Positions 45,377 through 54,177 of a stretch of 64,000 nt of DNA are shown here, piece after piece. Both the position numbers and the translations under genes were made by a program. Each line of letters starts with the position of its first letter. The first letter of the stretch is position 1. The notes beneath the pieces were generated by a model. That model was given only the letters and a program-made list of their open reading frames with translations, made no database searches and was not told the origin of the DNA. Source of the stretch: GM7GCV1 sp965221105 (GTDB lineage: Bacteria; Pseudomonadota; Gammaproteobacteria; Pseudomonadales; GM7GCV1); NCBI GenBank assembly GCA_965221105.1, contig OZ244871.1, positions 372,001-436,000 of the forward strand. Direction: 5' to 3'.

Positions 45377-47392
45377 TTATCGCGACTCTGCCAGCAAGGC
45401 TATCAAGCCATCTTCATCCAGCACTTCAATGCCGAGCTCTGCGGCTTTCTTTAATTTGGAACCTGCACCAGATCCGGCAACTACCAGGCTGGTTTTGGCC
45501 GAGACAGAACCGGACAGGGTCGCCCCGAGTTGCTGCAGAGTTTCCTTGGCCTCAGCGCGTGACATACTGCCCAGCGTACCGGTGAGCACTATGGTCTGTC
45601 CGGCCAGTGGTTGGCGGGTCTGATCGACCTCTTCCCGGGGCCAGTGAACCCCGGCCTCCCGCAGTCTCACAATCATATCGCGGTTCCGTGAATCTGCAAA
45701 AAACCCGCACACAAAGCCTGCCACAACCGGTCCTACGTCGGGCACCTCCATCAACTGATCTTCGCTGGCATCCATAATCTCGTCCAGTTCATGAAAATGG
45801 CGAGCGAGGCTGGCAGCAGTTGCCTCGCCCACCTCCCGTATGCCCAGTGCATAGATAAATCGAGCTAGTCGCGTCTCTTTCGAGGCATCAATGGCCGCCA
45901 GCACATTCTGCGCTGATTTTTCCGCCATGCGGTCCAGCGCAGCAACGCTGCCCGAATCCAGATCGTATATGTCCGGTACGCTTTCAAGCAGACCCTGTTC
46001 GACCATCTGTTCAACCAGCTTGCTGCCGAGTCCCTCGATATCCAGAGCCTTGCGGGAAGCGAAGTGAATGATTGCCTCCTTGCGCTGGGCCGGACAGATC
46101 AGTCCACCGGAACAACGTGCGACGGCCTCACCTTCTGCTGTCACTATGGCTGAACCACACTCTGGGCACTCGCTGGGGAAGACAATGGGCCCACCCTTTT
46201 CGTCGGGATCCTCGATCACGCTGACAATCTGGGGAATGACATCCCCAGCCCGACGAACAATGACCTCACTGCCAACACGAACTCCAAGACGCGCAATTTC
46301 GTCGGCATTGTGCAGGGTTGCATTGCTGACAGTCACACCGCCCACAAAAACCGGTTTCAGGCGGGCGACGGGGGTTATTGAGCCGGTTCTACCTACCTGG
46401 AAGTCTACTGCCTCGAGCCGTGTTTTTTCCTCCTGTGCCGGGAATTTGCGCGCAATTGCCCAGCGCGGCGCACGAGCAACAAAACCCAGCCGCCGCTGCA
46501 ATGCCAAGCCATTGACTTTGTAGACGATGCCATCGATATCATAGCCCAGTCGGTCGCGGTGGTCACTGAGGGTGCGGTAATATTCCACGCAGCCCTGGTG
46601 GCCCTCAACCGCTGCTATCTGCTCATTGATCGGCCAGCCCCAGTCCCCAAGCTGATCCAGCACCTCAAGCTGACTCTCCGGAGCAAAATCCCCTTCTACA
46701 TATCCGACGCTGTAGGCAGCCATGGTGAGCGGCCTGGAGGCCGTCAAGGCCGGATCCAGCTGTCGCAGGCTTCCGGCAGCTGCGTTACGTGGATTGACAA
46801 AAGTTTTCTCACCCCTGTCGCGAGCACGCTGATTCATCTGTTCAAAATTGTGCTGGTCGATGAATATTTCGCCTCGTACCTCCACTATCTCTGGAAAACG
46901 CGAACCACGCAGGCGCAGCGGCACTACCGAAATTGTGCGCACATTGGCGGTGATGTTCTCACCACGCGAACCGTCACCACGGGTTGCGGCATAGTCCAGA
47001 ACTCCCCTGTTGTAGACGATACTGATGGCCACACCATCGAGTTTTGGTTCAGCCACATATTCAATTGCGGACTCCGTATTGAGCCGTTCGCGCACGCGAC
47101 GATCAAAGTCTTCCAGGTCTGCATCCTCAAAAGCATTATCCAGAGATAGCATGGGCAGGCGGTGCTCAACTGACTCGAACGCGTCCAGCGGCTTGGCACC
47201 GACACGTTGGGTGGGCGAATCCGCGCTGACAAGTTCAGGATTCATTTCTTCCAGATGCTGGAGACGCCGCATCATGCGGTCGTAGTCTGAGTCGGGTATT
47301 TGAGGGTCGTCGAGGACGTGATAGCGATAGCTATGTTCGTTGAGTTCGAGCCTCAGCCGCACGGCTTCGGCTTCGATCTCCAGATCGGGCAT
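45377..47392 (-). CDS. ligA: NAD-dependent DNA ligase LigA
   Basis: A 671-aa ligase of normal length. The adenylation Lys is K117 in AEPKLDGVAISI. An OB-fold follows, then a zinc finger (CPECGSAIV...CSGGLICPAQ), a helix-hairpin-helix region and a C-terminal BRCT domain (QPLAGQTIVLTGTLGSMSRA onwards). It seals nicks in replication and repair and is essential. It lies 9 bp after zipA in the smc-zipA-ligA order common in gammaproteobacteria. Mobile debris begins 12 bp past its stop without touching it. Confidence 0.98.
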   Translation of the reverse strand: MPDLEIEAEAVRLRLELNEHSYRYHVLDDPQIPDSDYDRMMRRLQHLEEMNPELVSADSPTQRVGAKPLDAFESVEHRLPMLSLDNAFEDADLEDFDRRVRERLNTESAIEYVAEPKLDGVAISIVYNRGVLDYAATRGDGSRGENITANVRTISVVPLRLRGSRFPEIVEVRGEIFIDQHNFEQMNQRARDRGEKTFVNPRNAAAGSLRQLDPALTASRPLTMAAYSVGYVEGDFAPESQLEVLDQLGDWGWPINEQIAAVEGHQGCVEYYRTLSDHRDRLGYDIDGIVYKVNGLALQRRLGFVARAPRWAIARKFPAQEEKTRLEAVDFQVGRTGSITPVARLKPVFVGGVTVSNATLHNADEIARLGVRVGSEVIVRRAGDVIPQIVSVIEDPDEKGGPIVFPSECPECGSAIVTAEGEAVARCSGGLICPAQRKEAIIHFASRKALDIEGLGSKLVEQMVEQGLLESVPDIYDLDSGSVAALDRMAEKSAQNVLAAIDASKETRLARFIYALGIREVGEATAASLARHFHELDEIMDASEDQLMEVPDVGPVVAGFVCGFFADSRNRDMIVRLREAGVHWPREEVDQTRQPLAGQTIVLTGTLGSMSRAEAKETLQQLGATLSGSVSAKTSLVVAGSGAGSKLKKAAELGIEVLDEDGLIALLAESR

Positions 47393-47401
47393 GACTAGAG
47401 G

Positions 47402-48460
47402 CTAGCGGGTGCGCAGATGGCGGCGCTGAAAATCACGAATGCGATTCCGGCAGTGTTCGGAAGTCTGGATGGTAAAGACGCTTCGATTCTCATCATGCAA
47501 CTCACCACCAAGCTCGTCGCGAATTTTGCTGATGACTGACAGCATGGTTTCATAGATGCGCATATTTTCCTGACCCGGTTGCAGTTCAAAAAAGAAACAT
47601 AGAGCGTGGGTCCGCGTCTGATCCATGGCATCTATTTCAAAATACCCCGGCTTGAGCAGGTTTGCCATGCGAAATTGTGGCAGTTCGTCACCCTGGGGAC
47701 CACAGTAGTGGAAAATATTCATGTCCCCATAACGCAAACCCAACTCGGTGGCTACCTTGAGCAGTTTGCTGCCATCGTATGGATGCTGAACATCGTTCAT
47801 CAGGTTGATGATAATCAGCTCTCCGGGTTCCTGCCCCTCCTCCTCTGCTGCAGCGACGTCCTCCTGACGGTTTTGTCTCTCCGGGAAAGCTGGACGATCC
47901 TCTGATTGAGCACGCAACTCAATTGAAGGGTTTTCTGCCTCTTCTGACGTGCGCAGGGCAGCGTGACCGACATCCTCAGTCATGTCATCAGCTGGTTCCG
48001 ATTGAGTTTCACTGAATTCTGGTCCCTCGCTTTCGAGCCCGGCTACCCGTCCTGTTTTTGTGGCTCCCTGATTGACATTGTGTTCATCGGAGGGGTCCAA
48101 CAAAAGTGGAACTGACTCCTGGGAAGACTCATCGGTTTGTGCAGCCCCCTCAGGTTCCAGCAACAATGACTGCTGTCCGGGCTCTGGATGGAATGAAGAC
48201 AATTTGGGTCTCGATGCCTCCGCACGAGCGCGGATTTCTTCATTCATCCGCTCTATATCGGTGGGGGCCCGATAGCCGATGGTTCTCGCTCCTCCGCCCG
48301 GAAGCTCATCAGAACCGAAATCAACTTCGCCGTCGCCCGATGGAACATCACCTGGGCGAATTTCATCGAACCGCCTGCGCTGCCAGCGCGCAGCAGCGAT
48401 CAACGCAACGATCACAACTGCGACCACACCAAGAACAAATATCCACTCTCGCGTATCCAA
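47402..48460 (-). CDS. zipA: Cell division protein ZipA
   Basis: A 352-aa protein. One N-terminal membrane helix (about residues 7-25, WIFVLGVVAVVIVALIAAAR) is followed by an acidic, Gln/Glu/Pro-rich linker and a C-terminal FtsZ-binding domain from ~residue 210 (GELIIINLMNDVQHPYDGSK, NIFHYCGPQG, LCFFFELQPGQENM). It tethers FtsZ to the inner membrane at the septum. The start codon appears to be TTG, 12 bp downstream of the smc stop. Restricted to Gammaproteobacteria, so it dates the host lineage. Confidence 0.95.
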   Translation of the reverse strand: MDTREWIFVLGVVAVVIVALIAAARWQRRRFDEIRPGDVPSGDGEVDFGSDELPGGGARTIGYRAPTDIERMNEEIRARAEASRPKLSSFHPEPGQQSLLLEPEGAAQTDESSQESVPLLLDPSDEHNVNQGATKTGRVAGLESEGPEFSETQSEPADDMTEDVGHAALRTSEEAENPSIELRAQSEDRPAFPERQNRQEDVAAAEEEGQEPGELIIINLMNDVQHPYDGSKLLKVATELGLRYGDMNIFHYCGPQGDELPQFRMANLLKPGYFEIDAMDQTRTHALCFFFELQPGQENMRIYETMLSVISKIRDELGGELHDENRSVFTIQTSEHCRNRIRDFQRRHLRTR

Positions 48461-48472
48461 AACTCGCTGCCT

Positions 48473-51400
48473 CTATACCGCCGCCATCTTGATGGCGGAC
48501 TCCACGTCAACCGTTACCAATCTTGAAACGCCAGGTTCATGCATGGTGACACCCATGAGTTGATCGGCAATCTCCATGGTAATTTTATTATGGGTGATCA
48601 GGATAAATTGTACCTTTGCCGACATTTCGTTGACCATATTAGCAAAGCGGGACACATTGGTATCATCCAGTGGTGCATCCACCTCGTCGAGCATACAGAA
48701 AGGTGCCGGGTTGAGCTGAAAAATGGCGAATACCAGCGCTATGGCTGTCATGGCTTTCTCTCCGCCGGAGAGCAGTTGTATGGTGCTGACGCGCTTGCCC
48801 GGCGGCCTGGCCATAATAGTTACGCCCGTTTCCAGCAGGTCGTCGCCGGTCAGCTCCAGGTACGCGTGACCACCACCAAAAAGCTTTGGGAACAGGCTTT
48901 TAAAGCCATTATCGATCTTGTCAAAGGTTTCCTTGAACCGGGTACGGGTCTCGCGGTCAATCTTCCTGATTGCCGTTTCCAGAGTTTCCAGTGCTTCCAC
49001 CAGCTCTGCATTCTGCTCGTCAAGATATGCCTTGCGTTCAGATTCTGTCTGATACTCGTCAATCGCTGCCAGATTGATCGGGCCGAGCCGTGATATGCGG
49101 CTGTGCAGGGCTGTAAGCTGCTCCACCCACTGGGACTCGGAGACATCCTCCGGCAGATCAGACAGCACGGTTTCCGGGTTGATTTCGCCCAACTGCTCCT
49201 CAAGTGTTGTCTTGCGGGTGAGCACATCCTGGGTCTGGATTCGTTGATTCTGCACGTGCTCGCGCATGTCAAGAAGCTGGGACGCACAAGCCTGGCGTTT
49301 TTCTTCCAGCGTCCGAATAGCCTGATCAACGGATTCCAGTTCCTCTCGAGCCTGCGTCAGTTGCTGCTCTATGTCCAGTCGCTGGTGCAATTTCGTTTCC
49401 ATCTGCTGTTTCAACCCGGCATCCGGTTGATTCTCCTGCCCCTGGCCGGACTCAAGATTTTTTCGGCGCTCTGCAAGACGTTGCATCTGAATTTCCATGC
49501 GCTCGATGGTCTCACGCAGGCTCAGGAGTTGCGTGCTCACCATTTGCTCACGCATAGCGAACTGCTGAGCGCTCTGGGCTGCTTGCTGATGCCGCGTCCG
49601 GCTCTGACTGACATTCTGATCTGCAGCACTCCGCGCCTGTGTGAGCTGCCCGCGACGGGCCTTATCCTGCTCCATGGAATCAAGTGCTTCTGTCAGTGCA
49701 GCCCGGGCCTGAGACAACAACGCTTCCTCGCGTGCATACTGCTCGTCGGCATTGGTCAACTCAGCTCGACGATGTTCAATCTGCGCCAGTAATTGCTCGT
49801 AGCGCGCAGTAAGCGCTGCGAGTTCAGACCCCAGAATTGAAAGATCACCCGCCAAGTGCTCGCGATTGCGCCGCGATTCTGCAAGCTGTTCTTCAAGCGC
49901 GCGCAAGTCTGCCTGTTGAGCCAGAATCGTATTTTTCTGCGCACATTCACGCCCCTCCAGATCAGATATTTCCGTGTTCAGGTTTTCAATTTCGGACTTG
50001 CGTTCAAGCATGCCGCCAACGAGATCGCCGCGAACGATACTGCACCAGTTCGTCCCAATCCAGGTGCCGTCCGATGTAATCGCGGACTCCCCTTCGTCCA
50101 GCTTGCTCCTCAGGCGCAAGGCCTCATTGAGATCTTCAGCAACCCATATGCGGTCAAGCTGACGACTGACAACACCTTGGGCAACTTTTGATGACAACCG
50201 GTTTGCCGGTACATCGTCCTTTTCTGGATCACTGGCATCTATGAAGTCAATAGCGCCGTTGCCCAGTGAATCCGCATCCCTCGCTGTGGATTCGATATCA
50301 GCAACCTGAATGGCTCTGAGTGAGCCACCAAGCGCACGCTCTACCGCCAGCTCCCAGCCCGATTCGACGACCAGAGAATCGGCAACACGCGGAGCCTGAT
50401 CAAGTTCGTTGGCCTTGAGCCATTCCTCCACTTCACCATGCACGTCACGCATGGCGACCTCCTGCAGTGTTTCCAGCGAAGAGAGCCGTCCGCGTTTCTC
50501 CTGAAGCCGGGATCGGGTCGCATCCAATTCTGAGGACAGGTTATTCAGGGTTTCGCGATGCCTGATGATTTCCTGATCCTGAGAGACCTCCTGTCCAGCT
50601 GCATTTTCCAGCCTGTCTTCCAGCTCCTGTTTACGCTGCCTGAGCGTATCCGCCTGCTCAGCAATCGCCTGCATGGAGTCATCATCTCCCGGCTGTGAGC
50701 GGATCCGTTCGCGGCGTTGAATGATCGTCTGCATTGATTGCTCATAGTGTTGTATGCTGGACTGCTGCAGTTCGGCACGCTGTCGGTTTTCCGCGGCGAC
50801 TGCTTGAAAGGCTTCCCAATCTGACTGTGCGTCCTGTATCTCTCGTTCGTGCTGTTCAAGCTGCTTAGCGACTGCTTGTAACTCGGTGTCGGCGCTCTGT
50901 TTTTGCTGCGCCAATTCGTGTAATTCTGCCTCCCAACCGGATGCCTTGGCGCGATCGGCCTCAAGCAAACGTCCGGTCTCCCGATAGGAACCCTCAGTCT
51001 GGGACAGATCCTCTGCAAGCTGCTGACGGCGTTCTTCCTCGTGTTTTATGATCTGTTCCAGGCGGGCGATTTCAGCGCCCAGTTCATAGTATTTCGACTG
51101 AACCAGGTTGAGTGCATCGGTTTTATCGCTGCTGATGCTGCGCTGTTTTTCTATCTCTGTGGCACAGGACAGCTCAGCTGCAACCAGCTTTTCGACTTCA
51201 ACTTCGGAATCACGGATAGATTCCTGCTGACTGCTGAACTGAGCATGCAGATAACGCCAGCGGATTGACAGGAGTTGCTCGTTGAGTACCTGCTCCTCCT
51301 GCTTGTACTCACGATACCGTTTTGCAGCCTGGGACTGGCGTTGCAAACGATGCAGCTGTCGCCCCAACTCTTCGCGAAAGTCAGTTAACCGCTCCAGGTT

Positions 51401-51967
51401 TTCACGGGTGCGGTGCATGCGGTTCTCTGTATCTCGTCGGCGTTCCTTGTATTTGGATATACCTGCAGCCTCCTCAACGTAGACCCGAAGATCTTCAGGG
51501 CGTGCCGTGATCAAATTGGAAATCATGCCCTGTTCGATAATCGAGTAACTGCGGGGACCCAGCCCAGTGCCCAGAAATATATCGGTAATATCACGACGAC
51601 GACACTTGTTGCCATTGAGAAAATAATCAGATTGTCCATCGCGAGTAACGCGTCTGCGTATCGAAATTTCGTTGTACCCGGCATATTCTCCGGCTATGCG
51701 GCCACTGGAATTGTCAAAGACGAGTTCAATAGAGGCTTGACCGACTGGCTTGCGGCCATTTGAGCCGTTAAATATAACGTCTGCCATGGAGTCGCCACGC
51801 AACTGTCTGGCGGATGTTTCGCCCATGACCCAACGCACCGCATCAATGACGTTAGACTTGCCACAGCCATTAGGACCAACTACGCCGACAAGATTGGAGG
51901 GGAAGCTCACCGTTGTCGGGTCGACAAAGGATTTAAAACCGGCGAGCTTAATCGACTTGAGCTGCAA
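48473..51967 (-). CDS. smc: Chromosome segregation protein Smc
   Basis: A 1164-aa SMC ATPase. Walker A is GPNGCGKSN (~32-40), the ABC signature LLSGGEKAMTAIAL is near residue 1065, and Walker B is FCMLDEVDAPLDD. Two long Gln/Glu/Arg-rich coiled coils flank a hinge around residues 500-640 (VADSLVVESGWELAVERALG). It organises and compacts the chromosome. The start is a TTG placed by the conserved N-terminus QLKSIKLAGFKSFVDPT. In gammaproteobacteria Smc replaces MukB in many lineages outside the enterics. Confidence 0.97.
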   Translation of the reverse strand: MQLKSIKLAGFKSFVDPTTVSFPSNLVGVVGPNGCGKSNVIDAVRWVMGETSARQLRGDSMADVIFNGSNGRKPVGQASIELVFDNSSGRIAGEYAGYNEISIRRRVTRDGQSDYFLNGNKCRRRDITDIFLGTGLGPRSYSIIEQGMISNLITARPEDLRVYVEEAAGISKYKERRRDTENRMHRTRENLERLTDFREELGRQLHRLQRQSQAAKRYREYKQEEQVLNEQLLSIRWRYLHAQFSSQQESIRDSEVEVEKLVAAELSCATEIEKQRSISSDKTDALNLVQSKYYELGAEIARLEQIIKHEEERRQQLAEDLSQTEGSYRETGRLLEADRAKASGWEAELHELAQQKQSADTELQAVAKQLEQHEREIQDAQSDWEAFQAVAAENRQRAELQQSSIQHYEQSMQTIIQRRERIRSQPGDDDSMQAIAEQADTLRQRKQELEDRLENAAGQEVSQDQEIIRHRETLNNLSSELDATRSRLQEKRGRLSSLETLQEVAMRDVHGEVEEWLKANELDQAPRVADSLVVESGWELAVERALGGSLRAIQVADIESTARDADSLGNGAIDFIDASDPEKDDVPANRLSSKVAQGVVSRQLDRIWVAEDLNEALRLRSKLDEGESAITSDGTWIGTNWCSIVRGDLVGGMLERKSEIENLNTEISDLEGRECAQKNTILAQQADLRALEEQLAESRRNREHLAGDLSILGSELAALTARYEQLLAQIEHRRAELTNADEQYAREEALLSQARAALTEALDSMEQDKARRGQLTQARSAADQNVSQSRTRHQQAAQSAQQFAMREQMVSTQLLSLRETIERMEIQMQRLAERRKNLESGQGQENQPDAGLKQQMETKLHQRLDIEQQLTQAREELESVDQAIRTLEEKRQACASQLLDMREHVQNQRIQTQDVLTRKTTLEEQLGEINPETVLSDLPEDVSESQWVEQLTALHSRISRLGPINLAAIDEYQTESERKAYLDEQNAELVEALETLETAIRKIDRETRTRFKETFDKIDNGFKSLFPKLFGGGHAYLELTGDDLLETGVTIMARPPGKRVSTIQLLSGGEKAMTAIALVFAIFQLNPAPFCMLDEVDAPLDDTNVSRFANMVNEMSAKVQFILITHNKITMEIADQLMGVTMHEPGVSRLVTVDVESAIKMAAV

Positions 51968-52077
51968 TTTTTGGTATTCCGGCGCAGTAATTGGTTTCTT
52001 ATATACGGCGCAGAATTGTACAGCTTTCCTCGATTGGGAAAACCCATTTGTGCCTCATTCACAGATTCCTGCCGATC

Positions 52078-53130
52078 TCATAACGGACTGTCTGCCGGTT
52101 CCGAAATGATCAACTGCACAGGCGTTGGGTTCTCATTGGATTCTCCCGCAGACCCCGGTACCGGATGAACTGGTCCCACAACTACCTGGAAGTCGCCCGG
52201 CTGAGCAACCGGCTGACCAGAGACGCTCAACCGTGCTACCAGTTCCAGCTCCTTGTAGTCGGCCAGGCTGTGGCTCCCAGTCATGACGTCGGAATCACTC
52301 AGGCGCAGCCGCATGGGCAATTCGCCGGCCTGCTTCCTCAATACCGCCACAGGCATGGGTGCGCCCTGATATTCGCGGGCAAAAACATAGACGGGCGTTT
52401 CAGGCGCAGGTTGAAGATGTTCAGCCAGGCTGACATGCACATCAATAAACGACGCAGACGGATCCCCGGATACACCTGAAAGCTCGGCAGCACGTTCGAT
52501 GCTGCTGCGCAGAGACATTGCCTGTGCTGATTGTGCAGGCAGCCTGAGCAGGGCCCTGTTCCAAAAGTCCATGGCCTCGGAATAGCGTTCCACCCCAAAA
52601 GCGCTGGCACCCAGTATGCTCAGCACGCCCGGCTCTCCGGGGTCTGTCGCCAGCACCAGATCAATGTAGTGGCGCACCTGTTCAGTGAGTCGATGTCCAT
52701 CGACCAGAAACTGCGCCTCTGCCAGACGTGATTGCAGGCGGGTATCCTCAGGACGAAGCTCCAGCGCACGGGCATAGGCTTCCAGTGCCCCGGAGTGGTT
52801 CTGCTTCCCCCTGCGCAACTCAGCGAGCAAAAACCAATACTCCGCCTTTTTGGGGTCGGCGACTGTCTGGCGTTCCAGCGCGCTTTCCAGCTCATCCAGA
52901 CGCGCTTCCGGGGAAGATCCGCCACTGGCGTGCAACAGTCGGGCGAGCTCAACCTCATCCAGAGAACCACGCTGATGGTAGACGGTCAACCCGGCCAGTG
53001 GCACCAGCACCACAACAGCAGCCAGAATTCGCCGATCCCGCCTGGTCGACGCCTTCAGCAGGGGGACCATCGCCAGCCCGGACGCCATGGCAACGACTGC
53101 GGCTATCAAAACAATAGAACCCCAGTACAT
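52078..53130 (-). CDS. ccmI: Cytochrome c maturation protein CcmI
   Basis: A 350-aa protein with two N-terminal membrane helices (about residues 5-25 and 35-53) and a TPR domain (AEYWFLLAELRRGKQNHSGA, LEAYARALELRPED, YSEAMDFWNRALLRLP). The C-terminal periplasmic beta domain ends PVQLIISEPADSPL. CcmI binds apocytochrome c and delivers it to the CcmF/H heme ligation complex. It is the last gene of the ccm operon and abuts ccmH. Confidence 0.9.
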   Translation of the reverse strand: MYWGSIVLIAAVVAMASGLAMVPLLKASTRRDRRILAAVVVLVPLAGLTVYHQRGSLDEVELARLLHASGGSSPEARLDELESALERQTVADPKKAEYWFLLAELRRGKQNHSGALEAYARALELRPEDTRLQSRLAEAQFLVDGHRLTEQVRHYIDLVLATDPGEPGVLSILGASAFGVERYSEAMDFWNRALLRLPAQSAQAMSLRSSIERAAELSGVSGDPSASFIDVHVSLAEHLQPAPETPVYVFAREYQGAPMPVAVLRKQAGELPMRLRLSDSDVMTGSHSLADYKELELVARLSVSGQPVAQPGDFQVVVGPVHPVPGSAGESNENPTPVQLIISEPADSPL

Positions 53131-53624
53131 CAGCTTGAATGTGTCTCCCGCGAATCATGATCTCCAGCCTCATGCCCGGGAATCGCCGTTGCTCCATTGG
53201 CGCACCTGCCGCTTGCGGCCCGAACAATCAGTACAACCGCAAGGAGACCCAGAAGAAAGAGCAGCGCTGGCAGAATCCAGACCAACAGGGTCTTACCCTC
53301 AACGGGCGGTTTGTAGAGTATAAAATCGCCGTATCTTTCACGCATGAATCGGCGAATATCATCATCGGAATGTCCTTCTTCCAGCATGAGCAATACCTGA
53401 CGACGCAGATCAACCGAGACTGTTGAGTCTGACTCGGCGAGATTCTGGTTCTGGCATTTCGGGCATCTCAGTTCGCCAATGAGCGCCTGGTACCGGATGC
53501 GTATCTCTTCACTGCTGAATTGATTGAGCTCGATAACCGCCAGGCTCGATGAGGAAACCATGAGCATGATTGCGGCCAAAGCGGCACGCACACCCGGATC
53601 GCAGATACGCTGACTATGCCTCAT
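53130..53624 (-). CDS. ccmH: Cytochrome c maturation protein CcmH
   Basis: A 164-aa protein from ATG 53624, which overlaps the end of ccmG by 11 bp; the frame upstream has no homology. A signal peptide (ALAAIMLMVSSSSLA) precedes the three-helix domain with the redox motif LRCPKCQNQNLAES (Cys54, Cys57). A C-terminal membrane helix (LLVWILPALLFLLGLLAVVL) follows. It reduces the heme-binding cysteines of apocytochromes in the periplasm. The ccmI start overlaps its stop. Confidence 0.95.
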   Translation of the reverse strand: MRHSQRICDPGVRAALAAIMLMVSSSSLAVIELNQFSSEEIRIRYQALIGELRCPKCQNQNLAESDSTVSVDLRRQVLLMLEEGHSDDDIRRFMRERYGDFILYKPPVEGKTLLVWILPALLFLLGLLAVVLIVRAASGRCANGATAIPGHEAGDHDSRETHSS

Positions 53625-54177
53625 CCGGATTTCTTTCCTCCGAGTTATCAACCAGCGCCCGGTAGAGGGGCAGCATTTTTTGCCATTCGTGGTCGTTGAT
53701 GATGCCAACCCGCTTGTACCGGATGAAGCCTGCCGAATCCACCAGATAGGTTTCCGGTGCACCGTACACACCCAAATCTATGCCCAGGCGGCCATCCGCA
53801 TCAACAACGTGAAACTCGGCGACATCGCCGAAACGGGAGAGCCAGGCGGTGGCATCGGCAGGGTCGTCCTTGTAGTTTACGCCAACGATGCGCACTCCCT
53901 CTTCCATCAGCTTCTGGAGGTAGGGATGCTCTTCGCGACAGGGGGCGCACCAGGATGCCCAGACATTTACCAGGGTCACTTCGCCGGTCACCAGGCGCTC
54001 CCTATCCAACATCTCGCCCCGCAGCGACAGCAGTTCAAATTCCGGGAAGGGTCGGTCAATCAATGCCGAGGCAAGTTCGCTGGCCGGACGTTCCCGGCGA
54101 ACCTCCAGGGCGTAGTAAAAGAACCCTGCCACCAGCACACAAAGCACCAGCGGGGTAAATACAAGAATCCGCATCAT
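53614..54177 (-). CDS. ccmG: Thiol:disulfide interchange protein CcmG/DsbE
   Basis: A 187-aa thioredoxin-fold protein. An N-terminal membrane anchor (ILVFTPLVLCVLVAGFFYYA) is followed by NVWASWCAPCREEHP with the redox pair Cys77/Cys80, and the GVNYKDD and GAPETYLVD segments with the cis-Pro region. It passes reducing power towards CcmH for heme attachment. It overlaps the ccmF stop by one base and ccmH by 11. Confidence 0.96.
   Translation of the reverse strand: MMRILVFTPLVLCVLVAGFFYYALEVRRERPASELASALIDRPFPEFELLSLRGEMLDRERLVTGEVTLVNVWASWCAPCREEHPYLQKLMEEGVRIVGVNYKDDPADATAWLSRFGDVAEFHVVDADGRLGIDLGVYGAPETYLVDSAGFIRYKRVGIINDHEWQKMLPLYRALVDNSEERNPDEA

Noticed and set aside
46559..47149. 196-codon plus-strand frame inside ligA
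   Set aside because: It is antisense to a well-conserved ligase and has no homology or ribosome site of its own.
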